From DASQMT01 sp963835735 (GTDB lineage: Bacteria; Actinomycetota; Thermoleophilia; Solirubrobacterales; Solirubrobacteraceae), in NCBI GenBank assembly GCA_963835735.1, contig CAWIGP010000002.1:1364001-1428000 (forward strand): DNA of 64,000 nt, given 5' to 3'. Both the position numbers and the translations under genes were made by a program. The first letter of the stretch is position 1; every line of letters starts with the position of its first letter. Of the stretch, positions 17,027 to 26,182 are shown piece by piece. The notes under the pieces are model-generated. The model did no database searches, was not told where the DNA came from, and saw only the letters and a program-made list of their open reading frames with translations.

Positions 17027-18198
17027 ACCCGCACCACGATCGCGTCGCCCTGACCGCCGCCGGAACAGATCGCGACGCAGCCGTAGCCGCCGCCGCGCCG
17101 GCGCAGCTCGTGCACGAGCGTGCCGAGGATGCGCGCGCCGGACGCGCCGATCGGATGCCCGATCGCGACCGCGCCGCCGTTCACGTTCACGCGCTCCTCG
17201 TCGATGTTGAGCATGCGGATCGAGTTGAGCGTGACCGACGCGAACGCCTCGTTGATCTCCCACAGGTCGATGTCGCCCGGCTGCAGGCCGGCCTTGTCGA
17301 GCGCCTTGATCGCCGCGTTGGCGGGCGTGCGGGCGAGGTAGGGGAAGTCGTCGGCGACCTGCGCCTGGGCGATGATCTCGGCCAGCATCTCCTTGCCCTC
17401 GCGCTCGGCCCACTCCTCGCTGGCCAGCACCAGCGCGCCGGCGCCGTCGTTGACGCCCGGCGAGTTGCCGGCGGTGTGGGAGCCGTCCTTGCGCGCGAGC
17501 CCGGGGAGCTTGGCGAGCGCCTCCAGCGTGGAGTCGCGGCGCGGCGCCTCGTCGACCTCCACGACCGTGTCGCCCTTCCGCCCCTTGACCGTGACTGGCA
17601 CGATCTCCTCGGGCAGCCGCCCGTCGTCGGTCGCCGCGATCACGCGCTCGTGCGAGCGCAGCGCCCAGCGGTCCATGTCGGCGCGGGTCATCTCCAGCTC
17701 CTCGCCGACCTCGGTCGCCTCGACGAACATCTGCTTGCCGCTGAACGGGTTCGTCAGCCCGTCGTGGACCATCGCGTCGAGCGCCTTCATGTCGCCCATG
17801 CGCGCTCCGAAGCGCGCCTGCGGCAGCAGGTACGGCGCCTGCGACATCGACTCCATCCCGCCCGCGACGGCGACGTCGACGTCGCCGGCGCGGATCGCCG
17901 AGTCCAGCAGCCCCGTTGCGCGCACGCCCGACGCGCAGACCTTGTTGATCGTCTCGGAGGAGACCTCCTTCGGGATGCCCGCGCCGATCTGCGCCTGGCG
18001 CGACGGGATCTGCCCGACGCCGGCCTGCAGCACCTGCCCCATGACCACGTGCTGTACCTGCTCCGGCGCCACGTCGGCGCGCTCGAGCGCGGCCTGGATC
18101 GCGATGCCGCCGAGTTCGGTGGCCTTGAGGGAGGACAGGCCGCCGCCCAGCTTGCCGACGGGCGTGCGAGCGGTGCCGAGGATCACGGTCTTGGGCAT
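17023..18198 (-). CDS. Acetyl-CoA C-acyltransferase (thiolase)
   Basis: A 391-residue thiolase. The acyl-accepting cysteine is C88 in NKVCASG; the catalytic pair is H348 in GHPIGASGARI and C378 in CSGGGQGDA. Length and these motifs match biosynthetic/degradative thiolases such as PhaA/AtoB. It probably cleaves or condenses acetoacetyl-CoA or 3-ketoacyl-CoA with the dehydrogenase two genes downstream. It starts at ATG 18198, with a minus-strand TATCGT 7 bases upstream that overlaps the -10 of the divergent aminopeptidase gene. Confidence 0.95.
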   Translation of the reverse strand: MPKTVILGTARTPVGKLGGGLSSLKATELGGIAIQAALERADVAPEQVQHVVMGQVLQAGVGQIPSRQAQIGAGIPKEVSSETINKVCASGVRATGLLDSAIRAGDVDVAVAGGMESMSQAPYLLPQARFGARMGDMKALDAMVHDGLTNPFSGKQMFVEATEVGEELEMTRADMDRWALRSHERVIAATDDGRLPEEIVPVTVKGRKGDTVVEVDEAPRRDSTLEALAKLPGLARKDGSHTAGNSPGVNDGAGALVLASEEWAEREGKEMLAEIIAQAQVADDFPYLARTPANAAIKALDKAGLQPGDIDLWEINEAFASVTLNSIRMLNIDEERVNVNGGAVAIGHPIGASGARILGTLVHELRRRGGGYGCVAICSGGGQGDAIVVRV

Positions 18199-18205
18199 AG
18201 GGCGG

Positions 18206-18215
18206 ACGATAGCCT
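18206..18215. promoter_or_regulatory. Back-to-back overlapping -10 boxes of thiolase and aminopeptidase genes
   Basis: The 23-base gap between divergent starts contains TAGCCT (18210-18215, plus) 6 bases before ATG 18222, and TATCGT (18211-18206, minus) 7 bases before ATG 18198. The boxes share two bases. Both transcripts would be leaderless, and polymerase could not occupy both at once, so the two genes should compete. Confidence 0.6.
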
Positions 18216-18221
18216 CCGCCG

Positions 18222-19665
18222 ATGCTCGTCCGGGCCACCACCGACGACCCGCCGGGCACGGGCGCGGACACGGTGGTCGTCGGGGTGTTCGAGGGCAAGG
18301 GGATCCCGCACGACACCGACGACGGCGCGCTGGGCGCGCTGGTGGAGTCCGGCGAGGCGCGCTCGGAGTTCCGCTCGCTCACTCACGCTCACGCCGCCGG
18401 CCGGCGCTGGGTCCTGATCGGGCTGGGCGCGCGCGACGAGTTCGATCCCGAGCGCGCGCGGGTCGCCGCGGCCGTCGCGCTCGGCCGCGCGCGCGAGCTG
18501 GGTGCGCGGACGCTGTGCTGGGAGCTGCCGCACAAGGTCGGCGACGCAGTGCCGGGCGCGCTGGTCGAGGGCACGCTGCTCGCCGCCTACCGCTACACGG
18601 CGTTCAAATCGGAGCCCGGCGAGGACCGCGCGCCGGCGGAGCTGATCGTCTCCGCCCACCACGACGTCTCGCGGTCCGTCGAGCTCGGCCGCGCCGGCGC
18701 CGAGGCGGCGAACCGCGCGCGTGACCTCGGCAACGCGCCGCCGAACGCGCTCACTCCCTCCGCGCTCGACGGCACGCGCGAGAGAGCTGCCCGGCGTGCA
18801 GGTGAACGTGATGGGCCGCGCCGAGATCGAGGCGGCCGGGATGGGCGCGTTCGCGGCGATCGCGCGCGGCGCCGGCGAGGAGCCGCAGCTGATCACGCTG
18901 CACCACGAGCCCGCCGGCGCCGGCGGGCCGCTGCTCGGGCTCGTCGGCAAGGCGGTGACGTTCGACTCCGGCGGCTACTCGATCAAAGCGGCCGCGCGGA
19001 TGCACGAGATGAAGTTCGACATGTGCGGCGGCGCGGCGGTGCTGGAGGCGACGGCGGCGATCGTCGAGCTCGGCCTGCCGCTGCGGCTCGTCAGCGTGAT
19101 CGGCGCGACCGAGAACCTCGTCTCCTCGCACGCGGTGCGGCCCGGCGACATCGTGCGCGCGAAGGCCGGGATCACGATCGAGGTCAACAACACCGACGCC
19201 GAGGGCCGGCTCGTGCTCGCCGACTGCCTCACCCACGCGCGCGATCAGGGCGCGGAGCGGCTGCTCGACGTGGCGACGCTGACGGGCGGGATCGTGACCA
19301 TGTTCGGCCCGGTGCACGCCGGGCTGATGGGCAACGACGACGAGTGGTGCGACGAAGTGCGGGCAGCGGGAGAGGCGACCGGCGAGCGCGTCTGGCGGCT
19401 CCCGCTCGGCCCCGAGTACGACGAGCTGATCAAGGGCACGTACGCGGACCTGATCAACTCGAGCGAGGGTCGCAAGGCGCAGCCGATCACTGCGGCGGCA
19501 CTGCTCGCCCGCTTCGCCGGCGACGTGCCGTGGGCGCACCTCGACATCGCCGGCGTCGCGGACTCGCTCGGGCGCCCGTACGCGAACAAGGGCGCCTCGG
19601 GCTGGGGCGTGCGGCTGCTGGTCGAGCTCGCCCGCGGCCTGGCGGGCGAGCCCGACCGGGCGTGA
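18222..19665 (+). pseudogene. pepA: Leucyl aminopeptidase (M17 family), frameshifted
   Basis: Cytosolic M17 metallo-aminopeptidase. The N-terminal macro-like domain is in the first frame from ATG 18222 to about SALDGT near 18775. The catalytic domain continues in the next frame (ELPGVQVNV onwards) to 19665. The break falls in a GAGAGAG run at about 18780-18787 and fits one extra base or two missing. Catalytic parts are intact: GKAVTFDSGGYSIK, KFDMCGGAAVLEA, and the zinc-binding NNTDAEGRLVLAD. The region between the domains looks a few residues short compared with the family. Either a recent mutation or an assembly error. Confidence 0.85.
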
Positions 19666-19666
19666 C

Positions 19667-21622
19667 TCAGTCGTCGTCGTGGCCGTGGCCGCCGTGGTGC
19701 GGTCGCTCGACGAAGCCCTCGGGCCGCGGGATCACGTTCATCCCGTCCGCGTAGCGCTTCGGTCGCGTGATCACGACCGTCGAGGGCTTCGGAGTCGACG
19801 GGTTGCGGTTCTCCGTCTTGTTGCCGTCGGGCCAGTAGGACGTGTACGTCTCCGGCTGGCCGAAGACGCTCGTCGTGTTGACGCCCGCCTGCTCCCCCGG
19901 GTGCTGGACGTTCACGAACAACGTGTCCTCGTCGGGCGTGAAGTACGGTCCCGTGCCCTCCGCCTCGACCGGCATGTTGGCGAAGCGGAACGCGATCCGG
20001 TCCTCTGGGTCCTCGTCGGTCGGCACGTAAAACAGCGCGTTGTTGGCGTGGTAGAAGAGCGCTTGCCGCTCCGGCCGCGCCGGGTCGTTCTGGTTCAGCG
20101 AGCTGGTCGAGATGTCGGTGACGATCCAGAGGTCGTTGCGCTTGTCGAACACGAGGTTGTCGACGCAGGAGAAGCCCGCCTCACCCGGATCGCTGCGCCC
20201 TGTCGGGCCGCCGTTCGCGTAGTCCTCCCACGTGAACGTGCCCGCCTCGGGGTCGTTGCCGGCCTCCTGGATCCGGCGCACGGACCCGTGGACGTCGCGC
20301 ACCGTCGAGTTGTTCGTCAGCGCGACGTAGACGTCCCCCGTCTTGGGGTCGACCTCGACGTCCTCCGGCCGGTTCGTGGCGAAGTGCGTGTCCCACGCCG
20401 TACTGCCGAGGCGGGCCTTCAGCTTCGTAGAGGTGTCGATCAGCTCGTCCTCCCGCACCTCGACCCACTCGCCGGTCCCGAACGGCTGCGTCAGTAGCCC
20501 GGTGCCGTTCGTGTTGGCGAAGCGGCGGCGGCCCTCCGGCAGGAACTTCGCGATGTAGAGCGTGCCCTCCTCGAGGATCTTCAGATTGTTCGCCCGGTCG
20601 CGCGGGCGGTACGAGCGATCCGAGACGAACTTGTAGACGCCGTCGTTGTTGCGGTCGTCGCCCATGTAGATGACGAACCTGCCACGGCGCACCTGCCGGT
20701 ACGCCGTGTTCTCGTGCCGGAACCGACCGAGCGCGGTGTGCTTGCGCGGGCTGGAATGCGGGTCGTACGGATCGTGCTCGCAGACCCAGCCGTACTTGGC
20801 GAACCCGGGCGGGTCCGCGCGATACGGCGCGCCCGGGAGGTAGTCGGCGTGGCCGCCCTCGTCGTACCAGCCGTTGGCGAAGTCGACGCCCAGCGTGAGC
20901 GGCAGGCCGTAGCCGTCGAAGTTCTCCTCGCACGAGATCGCGGTGCCCCACGGCGTGATCCCGCCCGAGCAGTTGCCGACGGAGCCCCAGATCTTGCTGC
21001 CGACGCGCGGGTCGCTCGCGACAGGGCCGGTGACCGAGAACAGCGAGCGCCCGACCTCGGGCGCGTCGACCTGGCCGCCGTAGACGCGGGTGTTGTACCT
21101 CGATGGGGAGACGACGCGCCAGATGCCGTCGCGGTCGCGGCGGACATGGAGGATCGAGTTTCCGACGGACTTGCGCTCGATCTCGACCTCCTCGAGCGTC
21201 TTGCCCTCGGCGAGACCTCCGGCGTCCGGCTTGAAGCCGTGCTGGTAGAAAGGCCCGGGGTACTCGTGGTTGACGAACAGGAGTCCCTCCCTGCTCCCCT
21301 TGAGCGGGAAGTAGGCGAGGAAGTCGTTGTTGAAGCCGTATTCGAAGACGTTGCCCTGCGTGTCGGCGAACTCGTCGCCCCAGGAAATCAAGACGTCAGC
21401 ACGGAAACCGGCCGGCACCTCGAAGCGGTCGGCGGCCGACGCGCCGATCGCGTCAAACGCGGCGAAGCGGCGCCCGCCGTGAGCGCCCGCGGGGGCGCCC
21501 AGCAGCGACGTAACGCCGGCGCGGTCGAACGTGTACGCCGCGGCGCCGGCGGCCGCGATGCCGCGGATGAACGAGCGTCGCGTAGTTCCGGCGAACTTGC
21601 CGGTCAGCTCCTCGGACTGCAT
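19667..21622 (-). CDS. phoX: PhoX-family alkaline phosphatase (DUF839)
   Basis: A 651-residue exported enzyme with a twin-arginine signal (TTRRSFIRGIAAAGAAAYTF, residues about 13-32). PhoX proteins are calcium/iron phosphatases that free phosphate from organic esters outside the cell. Matching parts are LLFVNHEYPGP, WGTAISCEENFDGYG (cysteine of the metal site), GRFRHENTAYR and VYVALTNNS. The stop is two bases from the convergent aminopeptidase stop. No Pho box could be confirmed in the 21623-21733 gap. Confidence 0.9.
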   Translation of the reverse strand: MQSEELTGKFAGTTRRSFIRGIAAAGAAAYTFDRAGVTSLLGAPAGAHGGRRFAAFDAIGASAADRFEVPAGFRADVLISWGDEFADTQGNVFEYGFNNDFLAYFPLKGSREGLLFVNHEYPGPFYQHGFKPDAGGLAEGKTLEEVEIERKSVGNSILHVRRDRDGIWRVVSPSRYNTRVYGGQVDAPEVGRSLFSVTGPVASDPRVGSKIWGSVGNCSGGITPWGTAISCEENFDGYGLPLTLGVDFANGWYDEGGHADYLPGAPYRADPPGFAKYGWVCEHDPYDPHSSPRKHTALGRFRHENTAYRQVRRGRFVIYMGDDRNNDGVYKFVSDRSYRPRDRANNLKILEEGTLYIAKFLPEGRRRFANTNGTGLLTQPFGTGEWVEVREDELIDTSTKLKARLGSTAWDTHFATNRPEDVEVDPKTGDVYVALTNNSTVRDVHGSVRRIQEAGNDPEAGTFTWEDYANGGPTGRSDPGEAGFSCVDNLVFDKRNDLWIVTDISTSSLNQNDPARPERQALFYHANNALFYVPTDEDPEDRIAFRFANMPVEAEGTGPYFTPDEDTLFVNVQHPGEQAGVNTTSVFGQPETYTSYWPDGNKTENRNPSTPKPSTVVITRPKRYADGMNVIPRPEGFVERPHHGGHGHDDD

Positions 21623-21733
21623 CTAGTTCCCCTCCCAGATGATTTGCGGCGGCACACTCTGTCTCGCGGCGTGTTGCCCGTCAACCCCAGCGTGGTGGTT
21701 CACCGAACCTTCACCGCTGCTTTGATGCCCGCC

Positions 21734-22867
21734 ATGGATTTCGACCTCTCGCCCGACCACGAGCTGATCCGCCGCACCGTCCGTGAGTTCGCCGAGGGCG
21801 AGGTGGCGCCGGTGGCCGAGGAGCTCGACCGGGAGAAGCGGTTCCCGTACGAGATCGTGGCCAAGCTCGGCGAGCTCGGGCTGATGGGGATCCCGTTCCC
21901 CGAGGACGTCGGGGGCGCGGGCGGCGACTCGCTGGCGTACGCGATCGCGGTCGAGGAGCTGGCGCGCGTGGACTCCTCGGTGGCGATCACGATGTGCGCG
22001 CACACGTCGCTGGGCACGCAGCCGATCTACCTGTTCGGGACGGCGGCGCAGCAGGAGGAGTGGCTGCCGGAGCTGACGTCGGGGCGGCGGCTCGGCGCGT
22101 TCGGTCTCACCGAGCCGGAGGCGGGCTCGGACGCCGGCAACGTGCGCACCCGGGCGCGGCTGGACGACGGCGAGTGGGTGATCGACGGCGCCAAGCAGTT
22201 CATCACCAACGCGGGCACCGACATCTCCGGGCTCGTGAGCATCACCGCCCGGACCGGCGACGACGAGATCTCCAACCTGCTCGTGCCCAACGGGACGCCG
22301 GGCTATGAGCAGGGAACGCCGTACCGCAAGATGGGCTGGAACGCGTCCGATACGCGGCCGCTGAGCTTCGAGAGCTGCCGCGTGCCGGAGGAGAACCTGC
22401 TCGGCCCGCGCGGCGACGGCTTCAAGCAGTTCCTGCGGATCCTCGACATCGGGCGCATCGGGGTCGCCGCGATGGGCGTCGGGCTGGCGCAGGGTGCGCT
22501 CGACCAGGCGCTCGCCTACGCGAAGCAGCGGCGCGCGTTCGGGCGGCAGATCTCGAAGTTCCAGGCGATCCAGTCCAAGCTCGCCGACATGTCGACCGAG
22601 ATCGAGGCCGGGCGGCTGCTGACCTACAAGGCCGCACGGCTGAAGGACGCCGAGCGCTCGTTCACGCTGACGGCCGCGCAGGCGAAGCTCAAGACCGGCC
22701 GACTGGCGGTGCGCTGCGCCGAGGAGGCGGTCCAGATCCACGGCGGCTACGGGTACATCGAGGAGTACCCCGTGTGCCGCTTCTATCGCGACGCGAAGAT
22801 CCTCACGATCGGCGAGGGCACCGACGAGGTGCAGCAGATGGTGATCGCGCGGGCGCTGGGGGCATAG
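21734..22867 (+). CDS. Acyl-CoA dehydrogenase
   Basis: A 377-residue FAD enzyme, intact. Order of motifs: FGLTEPEAGSDAG, QFITNAGTDISG, RKMGWNASDT, GRIGVAAMGVGLAQ, and GGYGYIEEYPVCRFYRDAK followed by the catalytic-base region IGEGTDEVQQMVIAR. The overall type is short-chain acyl-CoA dehydrogenase/butyryl-CoA dehydrogenase, which fits the Icm product n-butyryl-CoA; that link is inference. ATG 21734 gives the usual N-terminus MDFDLSPDHELI; ATG 21725 would add three residues. No good ribosome site is seen. Confidence 0.95.
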   Translation: MDFDLSPDHELIRRTVREFAEGEVAPVAEELDREKRFPYEIVAKLGELGLMGIPFPEDVGGAGGDSLAYAIAVEELARVDSSVAITMCAHTSLGTQPIYLFGTAAQQEEWLPELTSGRRLGAFGLTEPEAGSDAGNVRTRARLDDGEWVIDGAKQFITNAGTDISGLVSITARTGDDEISNLLVPNGTPGYEQGTPYRKMGWNASDTRPLSFESCRVPEENLLGPRGDGFKQFLRILDIGRIGVAAMGVGLAQGALDQALAYAKQRRAFGRQISKFQAIQSKLADMSTEIEAGRLLTYKAARLKDAERSFTLTAAQAKLKTGRLAVRCAEEAVQIHGGYGYIEEYPVCRFYRDAKILTIGEGTDEVQQMVIARALGA

Positions 22868-22894
22868 CCGCTGCGCGCGCTTGCCCTGTGGGCG

Positions 22895-24190
22895 GTGCTG
22901 TTCGCCGCCTACGCCGCGACGCTCGGGATCGATGCGGCCGGCGGCTCGGACTACACCCTCGCCGAGTCGCACTACCTGATCGGCGCGGCGTCGATCGCCG
23001 ACGGCGACGGCGTCTCGCTCACGGACGCCTACGCGGAGCGGCGCTGGTCGGAATGGCAGCGCGAGCCGCTCGAGCCCGACGGCGAGGTCGTCGCCGGGCG
23101 GCTCGTGGAGCCGTACGGGATCGGCTTCCCGCTGCTGATCGCGCCGGCGTTCGCGCTCGGGGGGCCGAACCTCGTCGAGGCGCTGCTCGCCGCGGTCGCG
23201 GCGCTCGCGTTCGTGCTCGCGGCCGCGCTGGCGCGGCGCGTCGTGCCCGACCCGTGGGCGAGTTGGGCGGCGCTGCTCGCGGGCCTGTCCCCTCCGGCGC
23301 TGGTAGCGGCGACCGCGGTGACGCCGGCGCTGACGGCGGGCGCGCTGCTCGCGGCCGCCGCGCTGTGCGCGCTCGCGGTGCGCGAGCGGCCGCTGATGCG
23401 CACGGCGTTCGGCGGCGCGGCGGCGCTGTCGCTGCTGCCCTGGCTGGACCCGTGGCTGCTCGTCCCGGCCGCGCCCGTCGCGGTGCTGCTCGCGCGCTGG
23501 ACCGCCCGGCACGGGCGGGCGGTCGTCGCGCTCGGCACGGTCGAGGTGCAGCTGGCGTCGCTCGTGTTCTACGTCTCGCTCAACGATCGGCTCTACGGCG
23601 GCTTCACCCCGCTGGCGGTCGCGGACGAGCCGGTCACCGGCGCGTCGTCGGTCGGCGACTACGTCGACCGGCTGCCGCGCCTGGTGACGCTGTGGGTGGA
23701 GCGCGACGCGGGCCTGTTGCGCTGGGCGCCGGTGCTGGCGCTCGCGTTCCTGGGAGCCTGGCTGCTCTGGCGCTCGCGGCGGGAACGGCTCGGCCGGCTG
23801 GTGGCGGAGCAGCGCGACGCCGAGCACGCGGCGTTCCTCGCGCTCGCGGTCTGCGCGGCGCAGGTCGCGGTGGCGGTGTTCACGGCGCGGTCGCTGGAGC
23901 GCGAGGCGCTGGTCGTGGCGCTGCCGTGCGCGGTGCCGCTCGTGGCGTGGGGGCTGCGGCACGCGCCGCGCGTCGGGTGGGCACTCGGGGCGCTCACGCT
24001 GCTCGGGAGCGTCGGGCTCGTGGCGGGCGGCGACTGGTCGGGCTCCGATGCGCCGTGGTGGCCGGTCGTGGGCGCTTTTCCGGTCGAGGGCTCGGGCTGG
24101 GCGGACGTCCTGGCGGTCTGCGCGGCGATCGCATGCGGTGCGCTGCTCGTTGTGGAGCTGGCGCGCCGGCGCCGAGAACTGCGGCTTTGA
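22895..24190 (+). CDS. Multi-pass membrane protein, glycosyltransferase-like
   Basis: About 431 residues with some nine to ten hydrophobic segments. The region after the first helix, with YLIGAASIADGDGVSLTDAYAERRW, resembles the first outer loop of GT-C type (dolichol-phosphate-mannose-like) glycosyltransferases, and a charged pair there could be catalytic, but I do not recognise a defined family. GTG 22895 is the first standard start after an in-frame stop; a CTG at 22871 would give a fuller first helix. It follows the dehydrogenase by 27 bases in the same frame. Confidence 0.6.
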   Translation: MLFAAYAATLGIDAAGGSDYTLAESHYLIGAASIADGDGVSLTDAYAERRWSEWQREPLEPDGEVVAGRLVEPYGIGFPLLIAPAFALGGPNLVEALLAAVAALAFVLAAALARRVVPDPWASWAALLAGLSPPALVAATAVTPALTAGALLAAAALCALAVRERPLMRTAFGGAAALSLLPWLDPWLLVPAAPVAVLLARWTARHGRAVVALGTVEVQLASLVFYVSLNDRLYGGFTPLAVADEPVTGASSVGDYVDRLPRLVTLWVERDAGLLRWAPVLALAFLGAWLLWRSRRERLGRLVAEQRDAEHAAFLALAVCAAQVAVAVFTARSLEREALVVALPCAVPLVAWGLRHAPRVGWALGALTLLGSVGLVAGGDWSGSDAPWWPVVGAFPVEGSGWADVLAVCAAIACGALLVVELARRRRELRL

Positions 24191-24271
24191 GGACGCGGGT
24201 CGGATAGCAGTGGCAGCTCGCGGGGCGCCTCGCGGAGGGCGGCCGCGCACCCGCGGGAAGCACCCCGCGCA

Positions 24272-24380
24272 CCGACGTCGGTAAGTACCGGCTCTGGCCC
24301 GGACTCACCGACGTTCGACGTCACGAGGCGCCCCGCGTGGCGCCGCGGCAATCCGTCCCGCGCTCCTCAATGCCGTCGTA
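24272..24380. repeat. Dispersed intergenic repeat, copy 1
   Basis: This stretch between convergent genes resembles 40851-40950: both have an inverted pair ending in ACTCACCGACGTTCG, then a CGCCGCGGCA...CCCGCGCT...CTCAATGCC segment. Copy 1 has an imperfect hairpin (about 24272-24285 with 24303-24317). It could serve as a two-way terminator or be a REP-like element. The whole gap 24191-24439 has no gene. Confidence 0.55.
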
Positions 24381-24439
24381 CACCAACGCCGGCGCCGCGC
24401 AGGCGGCCGTGCATGTCGCACCGCGGCCGGCGCGGCGCC

Positions 24440-25429
24440 TCAGGCGCGCCGCGCGGCGTCGCTCGCGTCGACGGCGCCGCGCTCGAGCACCGCGCTCGCC
24501 GCGCTCGCCGGATCGAGCCGCCGAGCGACGACCTCGTCGAGGAGCTCCTGCACTTCAGGGTCCTCGCGCACGGACGCTTCGAGCGCGCGTCTCAGCCGCG
24601 CCGTCGCCAGTCCGAGCACCTCGTTGAGCAGGTTGCGCCGGCGGCGCTCGGCGAGCAGCCCGCCCGACTCGACGAAGGCGCGGTGCTCGCCAAGTCGTTG
24701 CGCCAGCTCGTCCACCCCGCGCCCCTGCACCGCCTCGGTCTTGACGATCGGAACGTTCCAGCCGTCCTCGGCCGGCGCGAGCGAGAGCACGCCGCGGATC
24801 TCCCGCACCATCGTGTCGGTCAGCGGGTGGTCGGCCTTGTTGACGACGATGATGTCGGGGATCTCCATCACGCCGGCCTTCAGTGCCTGGATCGAGTCGC
24901 CCGACCCCGGGATCAGGACGAGCACGATCGAGTCGGCGTGGTCGATCACGTCGACCTCGGCCTGCCCGACGCCGACGGTCTCGAGGAACACGTCGTCGCG
25001 GCCGGCCGCGTCCATCAGCAGCGCGGACTGGAGCGCCGCCTCGGCGAGCCCGCCGAGCGCGCCGCGCGTGGCCATCGAGCGGATGAACACGCCGGGGTCG
25101 AGGAAGTGGTCGGAGAGGCGGATGCGGTCGCCCAGCAGCGCGCCGCCGCGGAACGGCGAGCTGGGGTCGATCGACAGCACGGCGACCGTGCGCTCGAGCG
25201 CGCGCTGGTGCGCGACGAGCGCGCCGATCAGCGTCGACTTGCCCGCACCGGGCGGGCCGGTGAAGCCGACGACGGCCGCGTTGCCCGTGTGCGGGTAGAC
25301 CTCGCGGACCAGCGCCCAGCCCGCGGGGTCGTCGTCCTCCACCAGCGAGATGCCGCGCGCGAGCGCGCGCTTGTCGCCGGCGAGCAGCCGCTCGGCAAGG
25401 GACGGTTCCTGGGCCATCGGATCGCGCAT
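24440..25429 (-). CDS. meaB: MeaB-type GTPase, acyl-CoA mutase chaperone
   Basis: A 329-residue G3E GTPase. Walker A is GFTGPPGAGKSTLIG, switch region LSIDPSSPFRGGALLGDR, Walker B FLETVGVGQAEVD and base specificity VVNKADH. MeaB/ArgK proteins load and protect adenosylcobalamin on methylmalonyl-CoA or isobutyryl-CoA mutase. Since the only mutase in the window is Icm-type, this is a likely partner although it lies 10 kb away. It starts at ATG 25429 (25417 is possible) with a -10 box that abuts that of the divergent acyltransferase gene. Confidence 0.93.
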   Translation of the reverse strand: MRDPMAQEPSLAERLLAGDKRALARGISLVEDDDPAGWALVREVYPHTGNAAVVGFTGPPGAGKSTLIGALVAHQRALERTVAVLSIDPSSPFRGGALLGDRIRLSDHFLDPGVFIRSMATRGALGGLAEAALQSALLMDAAGRDDVFLETVGVGQAEVDVIDHADSIVLVLIPGSGDSIQALKAGVMEIPDIIVVNKADHPLTDTMVREIRGVLSLAPAEDGWNVPIVKTEAVQGRGVDELAQRLGEHRAFVESGGLLAERRRRNLLNEVLGLATARLRRALEASVREDPEVQELLDEVVARRLDPASAASAVLERGAVDASDAARRA

Positions 25430-25438
25430 GATCGCAGC

Positions 25439-25448
25439 AGCCTAGGAT
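25439..25448. promoter_or_regulatory. Back-to-back -10 boxes of meaB and acyltransferase genes
   Basis: TAGGCT (25444-25439, minus, 9 bases before the meaB ATG) and TAGGAT (25443-25448, plus, 11 bases before ATG 25460) overlap at CCTAGG. This is the same arrangement as at 18206-18215 and 33762-33768. No separate -35 boxes are evident. Confidence 0.55.
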
Positions 25449-25459
25449 CGTTCGGCCAG

Positions 25460-26128
25460 ATGGTCGCCGTCTCCGATCCCCCCGAGGCCGCCCTCGTCCG
25501 CGGCGCGCCGATGCCCCCGCACGGAGGGCCGCTCGCGCTGTGGCGCTTCGCGCGCCGCAACGGGATGCTCAACGCGTCCTACGCCCGGCTCGCGCTGCGC
25601 TGGGCGTGGCTGAAGCTGCGCTTCCGCGGGCGGCTTCAGACCGACGGGCTGTGCTTCATCGCCCCTGACGCCAGGTTCGAGATCGGCCGCGACGCGACGC
25701 TGCGGCTCGGCCGCTGGTGCTGGATCGGGCACGGCACGAAGATCAGGGTGCACGAGGGTGAGGTGTCGATCGGCGCGAAGTCGGTGCTGGGCCAGGAGTG
25801 CACGATCTCCGCGTTCCAGCACGTCGCGATCGGCCGCGAGTGCATCGTCGCCGACCGCGTGATGCTGATCGACTTCGACCACGGCGTCGTCGAGGTCGAG
25901 CGGCCGATCCGGCTGCAGGGGATCTACAAGCGCGACGTCGACGTCGGCAACAACTGCTGGATCGGCTACGGGGCGTGCATCCTGCGCGGTGTCACCGTCG
26001 GCGACAACTGCATCGTCGGCGCCAACACCGTCGTCACGAAGGACGTCCCGGACAACGCGGTGGTGGCGGGCGCCCCGGCGCGCACGCTGCGGATGCGCGA
26101 CGCGCCGGAGCGGCTGCGCTGGAAGTAG
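25460..26128 (+). CDS. Acyltransferase with left-handed beta-helix (hexapeptide repeats)
   Basis: A 222-residue LbH-type acyltransferase of the maltose/virginiamycin O-acetyltransferase (WbbJ/CysE-like) superfamily. Hexapeptide turns run from about residue 65 to 205; the motifs include VGNNCWIGYGACILRGVTVGDN followed by IVGANTVVTKDVP. The N-terminal 50 residues are basic and helical. Such enzymes O-acetylate sugars or lipids. The catalytic histidine is probably in DFDHGVVEVE. Substrate is unknown and no polysaccharide cluster surrounds it. Confidence 0.85.
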   Translation: MVAVSDPPEAALVRGAPMPPHGGPLALWRFARRNGMLNASYARLALRWAWLKLRFRGRLQTDGLCFIAPDARFEIGRDATLRLGRWCWIGHGTKIRVHEGEVSIGAKSVLGQECTISAFQHVAIGRECIVADRVMLIDFDHGVVEVERPIRLQGIYKRDVDVGNNCWIGYGACILRGVTVGDNCIVGANTVVTKDVPDNAVVAGAPARTLRMRDAPERLRWK

Positions 26129-26130
26129 TA

Positions 26131-26167
26131 GTGCGGGGGCGGCGGCCCCCCAGCCCCGCCCCCGCAC
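26131..26167. terminator. Two-way terminator-like hairpin between convergent genes
   Basis: Perfect 12-bp arms, 26131-26142 and 26156-26167, flank a 13-base loop immediately after the acyltransferase stop and 15 bases from the convergent hydrolase stop. No U-tract follows, as is common in high-GC actinobacteria. Confidence 0.75.
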
Positions 26168-26182
26168 GCTTGTGGCGCCTGC

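Noticed and set aside
21623..24250. 875-codon minus-strand open frame opposite the acyl-CoA dehydrogenase and membrane protein
   Set aside because: Arg-rich shadow of two well-supported plus-strand genes.
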